Source: a bacterium (lineage in GTDB: Bacteria > Verrucomicrobiota > Kiritimatiellia > RFP12 > UBA1067). From it: a stretch of 57,419 nucleotides of DNA. Below, in pieces: positions 25,159 through 33,565 of the stretch (positions within the stretch are counted from its first letter, which is position 1; every line of letters starts with the position of its first letter). Where the stretch lies: NCBI GenBank assembly GCA_030537465.1, contig JAUNMP010000005.1, forward strand, positions 1-57,419, written 5' to 3'. The notes under the pieces were generated by a model. It did no database searches. It was given only the letters and a program-made list of their open reading frames with translations, and had not been told where the DNA came from. The position numbers and the translations under genes are program-made.

Positions 25159-27267
25159 ATGAGAAAACTTCTTATCCCGATGTTGGTGGCGTGCGCGATG
25201 GGCGCGTGCGCCGAAAACAGAATCTGGCTCGAGGACGTCGACCGGTCGTCGATGACGTGCGGCTACAGGAAGCCGCTCGTTGCGCGGTCGATTGAAGGCG
25301 GTCTGCTGTCACTGAACGGCAAGGTCTACGAGCATGGCCTCGGCACGCACGCGAACAGCGTCCTCGCCGTGCCGGTGGGCGGGAATGCGCTGCGCTTCGA
25401 GGCCGATGTCGGTCTCGACGACGAGATGAAGGGTCGTCCGAAGGCCTTGCTCGAGTTCAAGGTGTGGGGCGATGGTCGGCTCCTTGCGACCTCTGGCGTG
25501 CTGCGGCGCACGAAGAAGATCCACCATTTCGACGTTGATCTGGCGGGGGTGCAGGTCGTGGTGCTCGAGGTCTCCGATGCCGGCGACGGTAACGACAGCG
25601 ACCATGCGGACTGGGGGGACGCCGTCTTCACGTTCAAGGATGGAACAAAGCCCGCGAAGCCGGAGAACCTCACCACGCAGCTCGGCGTGTTGACGCCGAA
25701 AGCCCCCTCGGCACCACGCGTGAACGGTCCGGATCGCGTGGGTGTGCGTCCCGGCAGCCCAATCCTCTACCGCGTGCCGGTGAGCGGGGAGCGTCCAATG
25801 AAGATCTCCGTGACGGGACTTCCCGCCGGCGCCTATTTCAATGCGGAGAGTTCCTCCGTGAATGGCGCGGTGGAACGCCCTGGCGAATATCCGCTTGTCA
25901 TCTCGGCCGAGAACGCGAAGGGAACCGCGACGCGCACGGTGAAGCTTGTCATTGGTGACAAGATCGCGCTCACACCGCCGATGGGATGGAACAGCTGGAA
26001 CGTGTTCGGCGGCGGTGTCGACGAGGCCAAGGTGAAGGCCGCGGCGGACGCGATGGTGGCGAGCGGCCTTGCCGACCATGGCTGGTGCTACGTGAACATC
26101 GACGACTTCTGGCAGAACCGTCCCGGCGAGCAGAAGGACAAGACGCTCATGGGCGCCGAGCGTACCGCCGATGGTGTCATCAACCCCAATGCGCGATTCC
26201 CGTCGATGAAGGGGCTTGCGGACTACATCCACGCGAAGGGCCTCCGCGCCGGACTCTACTCCTCGCCCGGTCCCGTGACCTGTGGCGGCTGCACGGGTAG
26301 CTGGATGCATGAGTTCCAGGACGCGAAGTCCTATGCCGACTGGGGCTATGATTATCTCAAATACGACTGGTGCAGCTACGGCAGAGTCGCGATCGGCGGC
26401 GGACTCAACCGCGCTCGCTACCCCTATCTTTTGATGGGCAAGGCGCTGCGCGAGCAGAACCGCGACATCGTCTTCTCGCTCTGCCAGTATGGCATGGACA
26501 ACGTCTCCTCCTGGGGCGAGACCGTGCTCGGCAGCTGTTGGCGTACAACGGGCGACGTGTTCGACAACTGGGGCAGCATCTACGGCAGCATCCAGAAGCA
26601 GGCCGCGCTGTGGCCGTGGTCGAAGCCGGGTGCGTGGAACGACCCCGACATGCTCTGCGTCGGAAAGATGCACTGGAATGGCTTCAAGGGGTCCCGCCTC
26701 ACGCCGAACGAGCAGTACACCCACGTGTCGCTCTGGTGTCTCGTGGGTGCGCCGCTGATGATCGGATGCGACATGACGAAGCTGGACGACTTTACATTCG
26801 GCCTCCTCTCGAATGACGAGGTGATCGCGGTCGACCAGGATCCCCTGGGGCTCGGCGCGGCGAAGATCGCCGTGGACGGCATGGGCGAGATCTGGGCGCG
26901 TCCGATGGCGGATGGCTCGGTCGCGGTGGGCCTGCTGAACGCGAGCTTTGCGACGGCGGACGTGGTGCTCGACATGACCGTGGTTGGTCTCGAGGGCGGC
27001 TGGCGCGTGCGCGATCTCTGGCGGCAGCGGGACGAGGGGGAGTTCCGCGGCGTCTACAAGGCGTCCGTTCCCGGGCATGCCACGCACCTCATCCGTCTCT
27101 GGCCGGTGGGCGACGGCCGCCTCCGCAGGGGAATGACGGATATCCGTGAGAACGCGTGGCGTCGCGAGATCGAGCAGAGCCGCCCGGGCGAGCCGCGTGC
27201 GAACGCGGAGGTGGCGGCGCCCTGTCTCCATTGCGAGGAACGGCGCGCCGCGGCGGGAATCAAATAG
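25159..27267 (+). CDS. GH27 alpha-galactosidase with N-terminal NPCBM domain
   Basis: Secreted alpha-galactosidase (or alpha-N-acetylgalactosaminidase) that releases terminal alpha-linked galactose. The signal peptide ends near CAMGACAEN; the Cys could be a weak lipobox. Residues about 25-155 form an NPCBM carbohydrate-binding domain (LSLNGKVYEHGLGTHANS). An Ig-like putative domain follows (about 185-270), then the GH27 barrel from TPPMGWNSWNVFGG. The nucleophile is D403 in LKYDWCSYG, and the acid/base lies in the RTTGDVFDNW block. The protein has 702 aa. The last 44 residues (after GDGRLRRG) are not family sequence and contain CLHC. It is followed 15 nt later by the DUF4832 gene, likely in the same operon. 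Confidence 0.9.
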   Translation: MRKLLIPMLVACAMGACAENRIWLEDVDRSSMTCGYRKPLVARSIEGGLLSLNGKVYEHGLGTHANSVLAVPVGGNALRFEADVGLDDEMKGRPKALLEFKVWGDGRLLATSGVLRRTKKIHHFDVDLAGVQVVVLEVSDAGDGNDSDHADWGDAVFTFKDGTKPAKPENLTTQLGVLTPKAPSAPRVNGPDRVGVRPGSPILYRVPVSGERPMKISVTGLPAGAYFNAESSSVNGAVERPGEYPLVISAENAKGTATRTVKLVIGDKIALTPPMGWNSWNVFGGGVDEAKVKAAADAMVASGLADHGWCYVNIDDFWQNRPGEQKDKTLMGAERTADGVINPNARFPSMKGLADYIHAKGLRAGLYSSPGPVTCGGCTGSWMHEFQDAKSYADWGYDYLKYDWCSYGRVAIGGGLNRARYPYLLMGKALREQNRDIVFSLCQYGMDNVSSWGETVLGSCWRTTGDVFDNWGSIYGSIQKQAALWPWSKPGAWNDPDMLCVGKMHWNGFKGSRLTPNEQYTHVSLWCLVGAPLMIGCDMTKLDDFTFGLLSNDEVIAVDQDPLGLGAAKIAVDGMGEIWARPMADGSVAVGLLNASFATADVVLDMTVVGLEGGWRVRDLWRQRDEGEFRGVYKASVPGHATHLIRLWPVGDGRLRRGMTDIRENAWRREIEQSRPGEPRANAEVAAPCLHCEERRAAAGIK

Positions 27268-27282
27268 GTTGAGGAGAGAAAA

Positions 27283-28833
27283 ATGAAGAAGCTGCTGTTG
27301 ACGATGGGCCTCTGCGCATTGGCTGCGCAGGGGGTGACGGTGAAGCCGGAGAACACGGACGAGATTCTCGTCAATCCGGACATGGGCCTTGTGATGTACC
27401 ACTACTCGAACCGGCAGTGGGCGTATGGACAGCTCCAGGAGCGGGGCGACGTGCTCGACTGGTTCCCCGGGACGGGCTGTGCGTACTTCCGCCTCCCCTG
27501 GTGTCTGCTCGAGCCCGAGGAGGGCGTCTACCGCTGGGATCTCTTCGACAGCTACGCCGCGCCATGGGTCGCGGCGGGCAAGCAGATCGGCTTCCGCCTC
27601 ACCTGCTGCGAATCACGTTATGCCTTCGCGACGCCGGAGTGGGTGAAGAAGGCGGGCGCGCGCGGCTGGTTCTTCAAGATGAAGATGGCCAAGATCTTTG
27701 GAAAGGATCCACCCGGTGCCGAGCTGGACATCTGGGAGCCCGACTACGGCGACCCGATCTTCCTCGCCAAGCTCGAGAAGTTCCTCAAGGCCTTCGCGCG
27801 CCGCTACGACGGGAAGCCCTATGTCGGGTTTGTCGACGTTGGGACGATCGGCATGTGGGGCGAAGGGCACACGCGCGCCTATGGTAAACAGATGAAGGCC
27901 GAGGGAAAAGATCCCGAGGCGTCGTTCTTCAAGCACTACGAGATGCACCGTCGGCTGCTGCCGAACACGACCATCCTCTGCATCGACGATCAGGCGGGGT
28001 CCTCGAAGCCTGATCCGGCCGAGACCGTGCCGCTGATGAAGTACGCGCACGAGCTCGGGTTCGGCTTCCGCGACGATTCGATCCTCGTCTTCACCCCCTC
28101 GATGATCCCCGAGCGCCTGAAGCCGCACCCGTGGTGGTTTCACGCGAACTGGGCGGAATACTTCGCGCCTGTCGCCCCGACTTTTGTCGAACATGAGCAT
28201 TACGACCTCTCCAACGAGCGTGGGGCCTGGAGTGACGAGAAGCTCGTCGAGAGCGTGGAGGCGTACCAGGCGACCTGGCTTTCGATCCATGGTTGGCCGA
28301 AGGTCTGCTTCGATGGTTCGAAGGACGCCTACGCGCGTGCCGCGCGCCGCCTCGGCTACCGCTTTGAACTGCGTGAGGCGTCGTACCCGGACGAGGTGGC
28401 CCTCGGGGAACCATTCGAGATTGCCTCCACATGGGTGAACGTGGGTGTGGCACGCCGCTACAAGGGTGCGACTCTGGCCTGGACGCTCCTCGACGAGAAG
28501 GGGCGCGTCGCGTGGGTGTGCTCAGATGAACGCTTCGACTTCAAGGATGCCCAGCCCAAGCTGAAGGGCGTCGAGAGGCCCGTCTCGCTGAAGAGCCGCT
28601 GCACGGCAGGCTGGGTGGGCGAGATCCCCCAGTGCAACGATGGCGTGTGGGTCTACACACAGATGAAGAAGGTGGGCAACTACGCGACCGACACGCGCGT
28701 GCCCACACTGCCGCGCGGCACCTACACGCTGGCGGTCTCGCTGGGTGCGCCGGACGGCACGCCGCAGCTGGCGCTGCCGCTCAGGGACGGTGTCGACCGC
28801 CGCTATCCGATTGGCACGATTCGTGTGAAGTGA
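27283..28833 (+). CDS. DUF4832 secreted putative glycosidase
   Basis: A 516-aa secreted protein of the DUF4832 type, a family usually found with glycosidases and of unproven activity. The signal peptide is MKKLLLTMGLCALAAQG. The N-terminal part is a TIM-barrel-like region resembling GH42 (WFPGTGCAYFRLPWCLLEPEEGVYRWD, abbreviated here), with candidate acid/base E194 in IGMWGEGH and a later segment HGWPKVCFDGSKDAY. The C-terminal beta domain starts near EASYPDEVALGEPFEIA. AGGAGAG precedes the ATG at good distance. It lies between the GH27 gene and the GH20-like gene, consistent with glycan processing. Confidence 0.75.
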   Translation: MKKLLLTMGLCALAAQGVTVKPENTDEILVNPDMGLVMYHYSNRQWAYGQLQERGDVLDWFPGTGCAYFRLPWCLLEPEEGVYRWDLFDSYAAPWVAAGKQIGFRLTCCESRYAFATPEWVKKAGARGWFFKMKMAKIFGKDPPGAELDIWEPDYGDPIFLAKLEKFLKAFARRYDGKPYVGFVDVGTIGMWGEGHTRAYGKQMKAEGKDPEASFFKHYEMHRRLLPNTTILCIDDQAGSSKPDPAETVPLMKYAHELGFGFRDDSILVFTPSMIPERLKPHPWWFHANWAEYFAPVAPTFVEHEHYDLSNERGAWSDEKLVESVEAYQATWLSIHGWPKVCFDGSKDAYARAARRLGYRFELREASYPDEVALGEPFEIASTWVNVGVARRYKGATLAWTLLDEKGRVAWVCSDERFDFKDAQPKLKGVERPVSLKSRCTAGWVGEIPQCNDGVWVYTQMKKVGNYATDTRVPTLPRGTYTLAVSLGAPDGTPQLALPLRDGVDRRYPIGTIRVK

Positions 28834-28850
28834 GCAAAGAGGGAGAAAGT

Positions 28851-29918
28851 ATGATGACAAGACGTGACTTCGTGAAGACGGCGGCACTGGCCGCAACTGC
28901 GGGAGCCTTCGCCCAGGCTCCGTCCGGCAAGCCGGAGGAGATCCGTTCCGTGCTGCTGCATCTCGGGCGGAACATGTGGGGATGGACGCCGCCAGCCGGC
29001 ATGAAGGTGGAGGCGAAGGGCTTCAAGCCTCTCGCGACGACCCTTGAGTGCAAGGAGGACCTCTGGCGGGCGGCGACGGATCGTGCGGCCGTGAAGGGCA
29101 TGAACATGGTCGTGATCGACCTCGGAGAGGCCGTCGTCTATCCGAGTCATCCCGAATTGGCCGTGAAGGGCGCCTGGACGGCGGACAAGATGAAGGCCGA
29201 GATCGCCCGTCTGAAGGCGATGGGGCTCGAGGCGATTCCGAAGCTCAACTTCTCGACGACGCACAACGGCTGGCTGGGCGACTACCGTACCATGCTCGCC
29301 ACGCGCACCTACTACCAGGTGTGCGAGGACGTGATCCACGACGTCGCGCAGATCTTCGGCACGCCGCGCTTCCTCCACATCGGTTTCGACGAGGAGACGA
29401 CGCGGCACCAGGAGCACAGCGAGCGCAATCTCGCGGTGGTTGTCCGCAAGGGCGAGCTCTGGTGGCACGACTTCCTGCACATCGTCCGCACCTGCGAGAA
29501 GGAGGGAATGCGTCCCTGGGACTGGGCGGACTATGGCTGGCACCACGAGGAGTACTTCACCAAGTGCCCGAAGTGCGTCCTGCAGGGCAGCTGGTACTAC
29601 GACGAGGCGGACGGCGACTTCTCGCTCGACGATAAGGTCAATTCGGACGCCTTCCGTCTGCGCGAACTTCTCACGCTCGAGAAACACGGCTTCGACCAAG
29701 TGCCCTGCGGCACCAACTGGGTGGGCTGGAAGCGGAAACGCAACAACAAGAACGCCGATGACGTCATCGGCAAACTCGTCAAGTTCGGTCGTCGGCACAT
29801 CTCGCCCGCACACCTCAAGGGCTTCATGATGGCGCCTTGGGCGCAGTGCGACACGCCGGAGAACAACGAGAAGAACCTCAAGGGCATCGACCTCTTCGCG
29901 GAAGGTCTGAAGAGCTAA
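28851..29918 (+). CDS. Tat-exported GH20-like TIM-barrel protein
   Basis: Probable exported glycosidase-like protein (355 aa). The Tat signal is TRRDFVKTAALAATAGAFA. The barrel has PKLNFSTTHNGWLGDY and the diagnostic FLHIGFDEET, where D180-E181 corresponds to the Asp-Glu catalytic pair of GH20 beta-hexosaminidases (HIGGDE in the family). It is shorter than most GH20 enzymes, with no separate N-terminal domain. GGGAG at 28841-28845 supports the ATG at 28851; the ATG at 28854 is an alternative. It is downstream of the DUF4832 gene and upstream of the helicase gene. Confidence 0.65.
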   Translation: MMTRRDFVKTAALAATAGAFAQAPSGKPEEIRSVLLHLGRNMWGWTPPAGMKVEAKGFKPLATTLECKEDLWRAATDRAAVKGMNMVVIDLGEAVVYPSHPELAVKGAWTADKMKAEIARLKAMGLEAIPKLNFSTTHNGWLGDYRTMLATRTYYQVCEDVIHDVAQIFGTPRFLHIGFDEETTRHQEHSERNLAVVVRKGELWWHDFLHIVRTCEKEGMRPWDWADYGWHHEEYFTKCPKCVLQGSWYYDEADGDFSLDDKVNSDAFRLRELLTLEKHGFDQVPCGTNWVGWKRKRNNKNADDVIGKLVKFGRRHISPAHLKGFMMAPWAQCDTPENNEKNLKGIDLFAEGLKS

Positions 29919-29945
29919 GGCAACAGGGGGCAAGAGGTAGGGCAA

Positions 29946-32900
29946 ATGGAAGAGAAGGTTGACGGAAAGACGGTGACGGGGGATGCGCGCGTGAGGCGCT
30001 GGACGCAGAAGCTGCTCGACCTCTCGCTGCGGAACCGCCTGCTGAACGTGCGCGACGGAAAGCAGTTCATCCCGCTCTTCTGCCGGGACGTCTGCACGCT
30101 CGAGGACCGTCTCGCGGAGAGCGAGACGGTGCAGCTCGAACAGGGCGATCCGGAGGACGTGTTCCTCGCGTCGACGCTCACCGTCGAGGAGACGAGGAAG
30201 CGCCTCACGGCCCTCTACCGCCAGGCGAAGACGGATCTCGAGGAAGGGGGCGTGAACACGCTCTTCCTCGCCGTTGGTTTCCTGAAGTGGCGGCCCACGC
30301 CGCGGGACGAGAAGTTCCTGCGCGCGCCGGTGCTGCTGATTCCCGTGCGACTGGTGCGGAAGACGCTCTCAGACTACCGCATCGCCCGCTTCGACGAGGA
30401 GACCGTCGTCAATGCGACGCTGCTGGAGCTGCTGCGCGCCGAATACGGCATCTCGGTTCCGGGCGTCGACCCGCTGCCGTCCGACGACAAGGGGGGGGAC
30501 GTCGCGGCCGTGCTGCAGTCGTTTCAGTCCGCCGTCGCCGACCAGCCGGGCTGGGAGGTGATCCGCACGGCGGCGCTCGGACAGTTCTCCTTCGGCAAGT
30601 TCGTGATGTGGAAGGACCTCACGAGCCGGATGGACGAGTTGCGGAAGAATCCGCTCGTCAACCATCTCGTGGAGGGTGGGGGGATCTTCGACGACGGAGT
30701 GGAGGTGTTCCCGCCGGAGGAGGTCGAGTCGAAGCTGGTGCCGGTGGAGACCTTCTGTCCGCTGAGCGCCGACTCCTCGCAGATGACCGCCGTATTGTAT
30801 TCGGCTCTGGGCAAGACCTTCGTGCTGCACGGTCCGCCCGGCACGGGCAAGAGCCAGACGATTACGAACCTCATCGCGCACAATCTTGCGCTGGGACGCC
30901 GCGTGCTCTTCGTCTCCGAGAAGAAGGCCGCCCTGGACGTGGTGCATCGTCGTCTCGCCGCGGTCGGGCTGAAGCCGTTCTGCCTGGAGCTCCATTCCAA
31001 CAAGTCCGGCAAGGCGGATGTGCTTGCGCAGTTCAAGGAGGCGCTCTCCGTGCCGGACTGCACGGGCCCGGCCGACTGGACGACGACGGCGCAGCATCTT
31101 GCGGAGGAGCGCGATGGACTCAACGCCTATGTGAGGGCGCTCCACAAGGTCTATCCCAACGGTTTCACGGCGTGCGACTGCTTCGCGCACCAGATTGGAA
31201 TCTCTGGCTCCAAACCGACTGCCCCGCTTGTTGACTTCCCAGTCCTCGGCCAGTCCCGTGCCGACTACGAGACCCGTTCGCGGCTGGCGGGCGAGTTGCC
31301 GAACCACTGGCGCGGAACCTCGGTGGGGGCCGTCGCGGCGTTGGCGCCTCTGAAGGACGTTGATTGGACGCCTGGCATCGAACGGCAGGTGGCCGCGGCG
31401 GCACGCGATCTCGCCGAGGCGAAGAAGAAGGGGTTCTTCGCGAATCTCCTCGCCGCGTTCCGCAATCGCGCGCATGTGCCGTTTGGGGCGGCCTATGGAC
31501 TTTCCGCCGAGGGCGCCGAACGTCTGGCGGGGGGCGTCGCGGAACTCCGCGGCGTGATGAACTGGCGCAAGGCGAAGGCCGAGGCTGTCCGGCTGGGGCT
31601 GGGTCGTCTCGTCGCCGCCCTCGAAAAGGGCGAGGTGACTCCGGAGAACCTGCAGACGGCGTTCCTCGACACCTACACGACGAAGATGCTGGACGAGGTG
31701 CTGGCCGCGGAGCCGGCGCTGGCCTCCTTCACGGGACTCAACCAGGACGACCGCGTGAAGCGCTTCCGGGAGTTGGACGCGCGTCTGGCGGAACTCGCGA
31801 AGGGGGAGGTGTTCGCACGCCTCGCGGCGAAACTGCCGCGTCGGCGGATGGGGGACTGTCCCGCGGCGAGCGAACTGGGCATCCTCCGGCGCGAATGCGA
31901 GAAGAAGGCGCGTCAGAAGCCCGTGCGGCAGCTGCTGGCGGAGATCCCGAGCCTGGCCTCCGCGATCAAGCCGTGCTTCCTGATGAGCCCGCTCTCCGTC
32001 GCGCAGTATCTGCCCGCCGACGCGGCGCCGTTCGACCTGGTGGTCTTCGACGAGGCGTCCCAGATTCCGGTCTGGGACGCGGTCGGCGTGCTCGCGCGCG
32101 GAAAACAGGCCGTGATCGTGGGCGACCCGAAGCAGATGCCGCCGACGAGCTTCTTCCAGAAGGGCGAGAGCGCCGCGGACGCGGAGGACGAGGACGTGGT
32201 GGAGGACATGGAGTCCATCCTCGACGAATGCCTCGCCGCCGGTGTCCACTCCGCCTACCTCAACTGGCACTACCGCAGCCGCCATGAAAGCCTGATCGCG
32301 TTCAGCAACCACAACTACTACGAGGATCGTCTGAACACGTTCCCGTGCGCGGCCGTGTCGCCGCGTCTCGGCGTGCGCTTCGAGTTCGTGCCGAACGGCG
32401 TCTACGACCGCCGCGCCTCGCGGACGAACCGCGTGGAGGCCCAGGCGCTGGTGGACTACATCTTCACGCGGATGAAGGAGCCCGGGTACACGCCGCGCTC
32501 CATGGGCGTGGTGACGTTTAGCCAGGCGCAGAAGGAGCTGATCGAGGATCTGGTGGACGAGCGGCGCGAGCGGGAACCCGCGCTCGAGGCCTTCTTCGGG
32601 GACGGTGGAGACGAACCGTTCTTCGTGAAGAATCTTGAAAACGTGCAGGGCGACGAGCGGGACGTGATTCTCTTCAGCGTGGGGTACGCGCCCGATGCGG
32701 ACGGGAAGTTCGCGATGAACTTCGGTCCGCTCAACCGCGACGGCGGCGAACGCCGCCTCAACGTGGCCGTGACCCGCGCGAAGGAGCAGGTGGTGGTCTT
32801 CTCGAGCATCCACGGCTCGCAGATCGACCTCGCGCGGACGTCGGCCGTGGGCGCGGCGCACCTGAGGAGCTTCCTCGAGTTCGCGGAGAAGGGCGTCTCT

Positions 32901-33563
32901 GAGTCAGTGTCCGGGGCGTCTCGCCCCGAGGTGCCGACAGAGACCGAATTCCCGTCCGTCGTGGCGGATGCCCTGCGGGGCAGAGGCTGGGAGGTGGACG
33001 AGAACGTGGGATGCGGACAGTTCCGCATCGACCTCGCGGTACGCCGCAGAACGGGGACGGGATACCTACTCGCAATCGAGTGCGATGGACCCGCCTACGC
33101 GGCACAGCGCACGGCGCGGGACCGCGACTGCCTGCGCGCCGCGGTGCTGAAGGGACTGGGCTGGCATGTCACGCGCCTCTGGAGCGTGGACTGGGCCTTC
33201 GATCGGGCGCGCGCCGAGGAGTCTCTGGCGTCCCTGCTGGATGCCCTGGCCGCACACGAGGAGGAGAGGCGCGAACAGACGCCTCAGTCGGTACAACCGA
33301 CCCAGGGAGCCCCGGCGTTGCCCGCAGGAGTGACGGCACTGCGCGCAAAGCCTGTACGGACCGTGAAGAAGACGCGGAGCATCGACGAAATCCCCACGGC
33401 GGAGCTCGCCGCGGCGATGCAGGAGGTCACGCGCGACTTCGGCGGCTGCGACCGCGACACCCTCTATCGGGAGACGCTGAAGCGTTTTGGACTCAGCGTG
33501 CTGACCGCGAAGGCCCGTGCGCATCTGGACGCGGCGTCCGCGCGCGCTGATATTGGCCAGTGA
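29946..33563 (+). CDS. DUF4011 superfamily 1 helicase with C-terminal nuclease (DUF559/Vsr-like) and DUF3320 domains
   Basis: A 1205-aa nucleic-acid enzyme. The N-terminus carries the DUF4011 signature KLLDLSLRNRLLNVRDG. A superfamily 1 helicase core follows, with Walker A GPPGTGKSQTITN (about residues 295-303), DEASQIP (Walker B, about 700), NWHYRSRHE and the late motif GERRLNVAVTRAKEQ. After it comes a restriction-endonuclease-like domain (FRIDLAV...LLAIECDG, candidate metal ligands D and E) and a DUF3320-type tail ending near the C-terminus. Proteins with this layout are recalled among stand-alone anti-phage candidates, but I could not check this. It sits alone after a glycosidase operon (27-nt gap), with no other defence gene nearby. 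Confidence 0.85.
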   Translation: MEEKVDGKTVTGDARVRRWTQKLLDLSLRNRLLNVRDGKQFIPLFCRDVCTLEDRLAESETVQLEQGDPEDVFLASTLTVEETRKRLTALYRQAKTDLEEGGVNTLFLAVGFLKWRPTPRDEKFLRAPVLLIPVRLVRKTLSDYRIARFDEETVVNATLLELLRAEYGISVPGVDPLPSDDKGGDVAAVLQSFQSAVADQPGWEVIRTAALGQFSFGKFVMWKDLTSRMDELRKNPLVNHLVEGGGIFDDGVEVFPPEEVESKLVPVETFCPLSADSSQMTAVLYSALGKTFVLHGPPGTGKSQTITNLIAHNLALGRRVLFVSEKKAALDVVHRRLAAVGLKPFCLELHSNKSGKADVLAQFKEALSVPDCTGPADWTTTAQHLAEERDGLNAYVRALHKVYPNGFTACDCFAHQIGISGSKPTAPLVDFPVLGQSRADYETRSRLAGELPNHWRGTSVGAVAALAPLKDVDWTPGIERQVAAAARDLAEAKKKGFFANLLAAFRNRAHVPFGAAYGLSAEGAERLAGGVAELRGVMNWRKAKAEAVRLGLGRLVAALEKGEVTPENLQTAFLDTYTTKMLDEVLAAEPALASFTGLNQDDRVKRFRELDARLAELAKGEVFARLAAKLPRRRMGDCPAASELGILRRECEKKARQKPVRQLLAEIPSLASAIKPCFLMSPLSVAQYLPADAAPFDLVVFDEASQIPVWDAVGVLARGKQAVIVGDPKQMPPTSFFQKGESAADAEDEDVVEDMESILDECLAAGVHSAYLNWHYRSRHESLIAFSNHNYYEDRLNTFPCAAVSPRLGVRFEFVPNGVYDRRASRTNRVEAQALVDYIFTRMKEPGYTPRSMGVVTFSQAQKELIEDLVDERREREPALEAFFGDGGDEPFFVKNLENVQGDERDVILFSVGYAPDADGKFAMNFGPLNRDGGERRLNVAVTRAKEQVVVFSSIHGSQIDLARTSAVGAAHLRSFLEFAEKGVSESVSGASRPEVPTETEFPSVVADALRGRGWEVDENVGCGQFRIDLAVRRRTGTGYLLAIECDGPAYAAQRTARDRDCLRAAVLKGLGWHVTRLWSVDWAFDRARAEESLASLLDALAAHEEERREQTPQSVQPTQGAPALPAGVTALRAKPVRTVKKTRSIDEIPTAELAAAMQEVTRDFGGCDRDTLYRETLKRFGLSVLTAKARAHLDAASARADIGQ

Positions 33564-33565
33564 CC

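Noticed and set aside
30369..32861. 830-codon open frame antisense to the helicase gene
   Set aside because: Same reason: composition shadow of the sense gene, no known domain, no own promoter or Shine-Dalgarno signal seen.
33560..33565. GTG start for the TSP3/protease gene
   Set aside because: It overlaps the previous stop, but ATG at 33566 begins the hydrophobic segment directly; kept as an alternative only.
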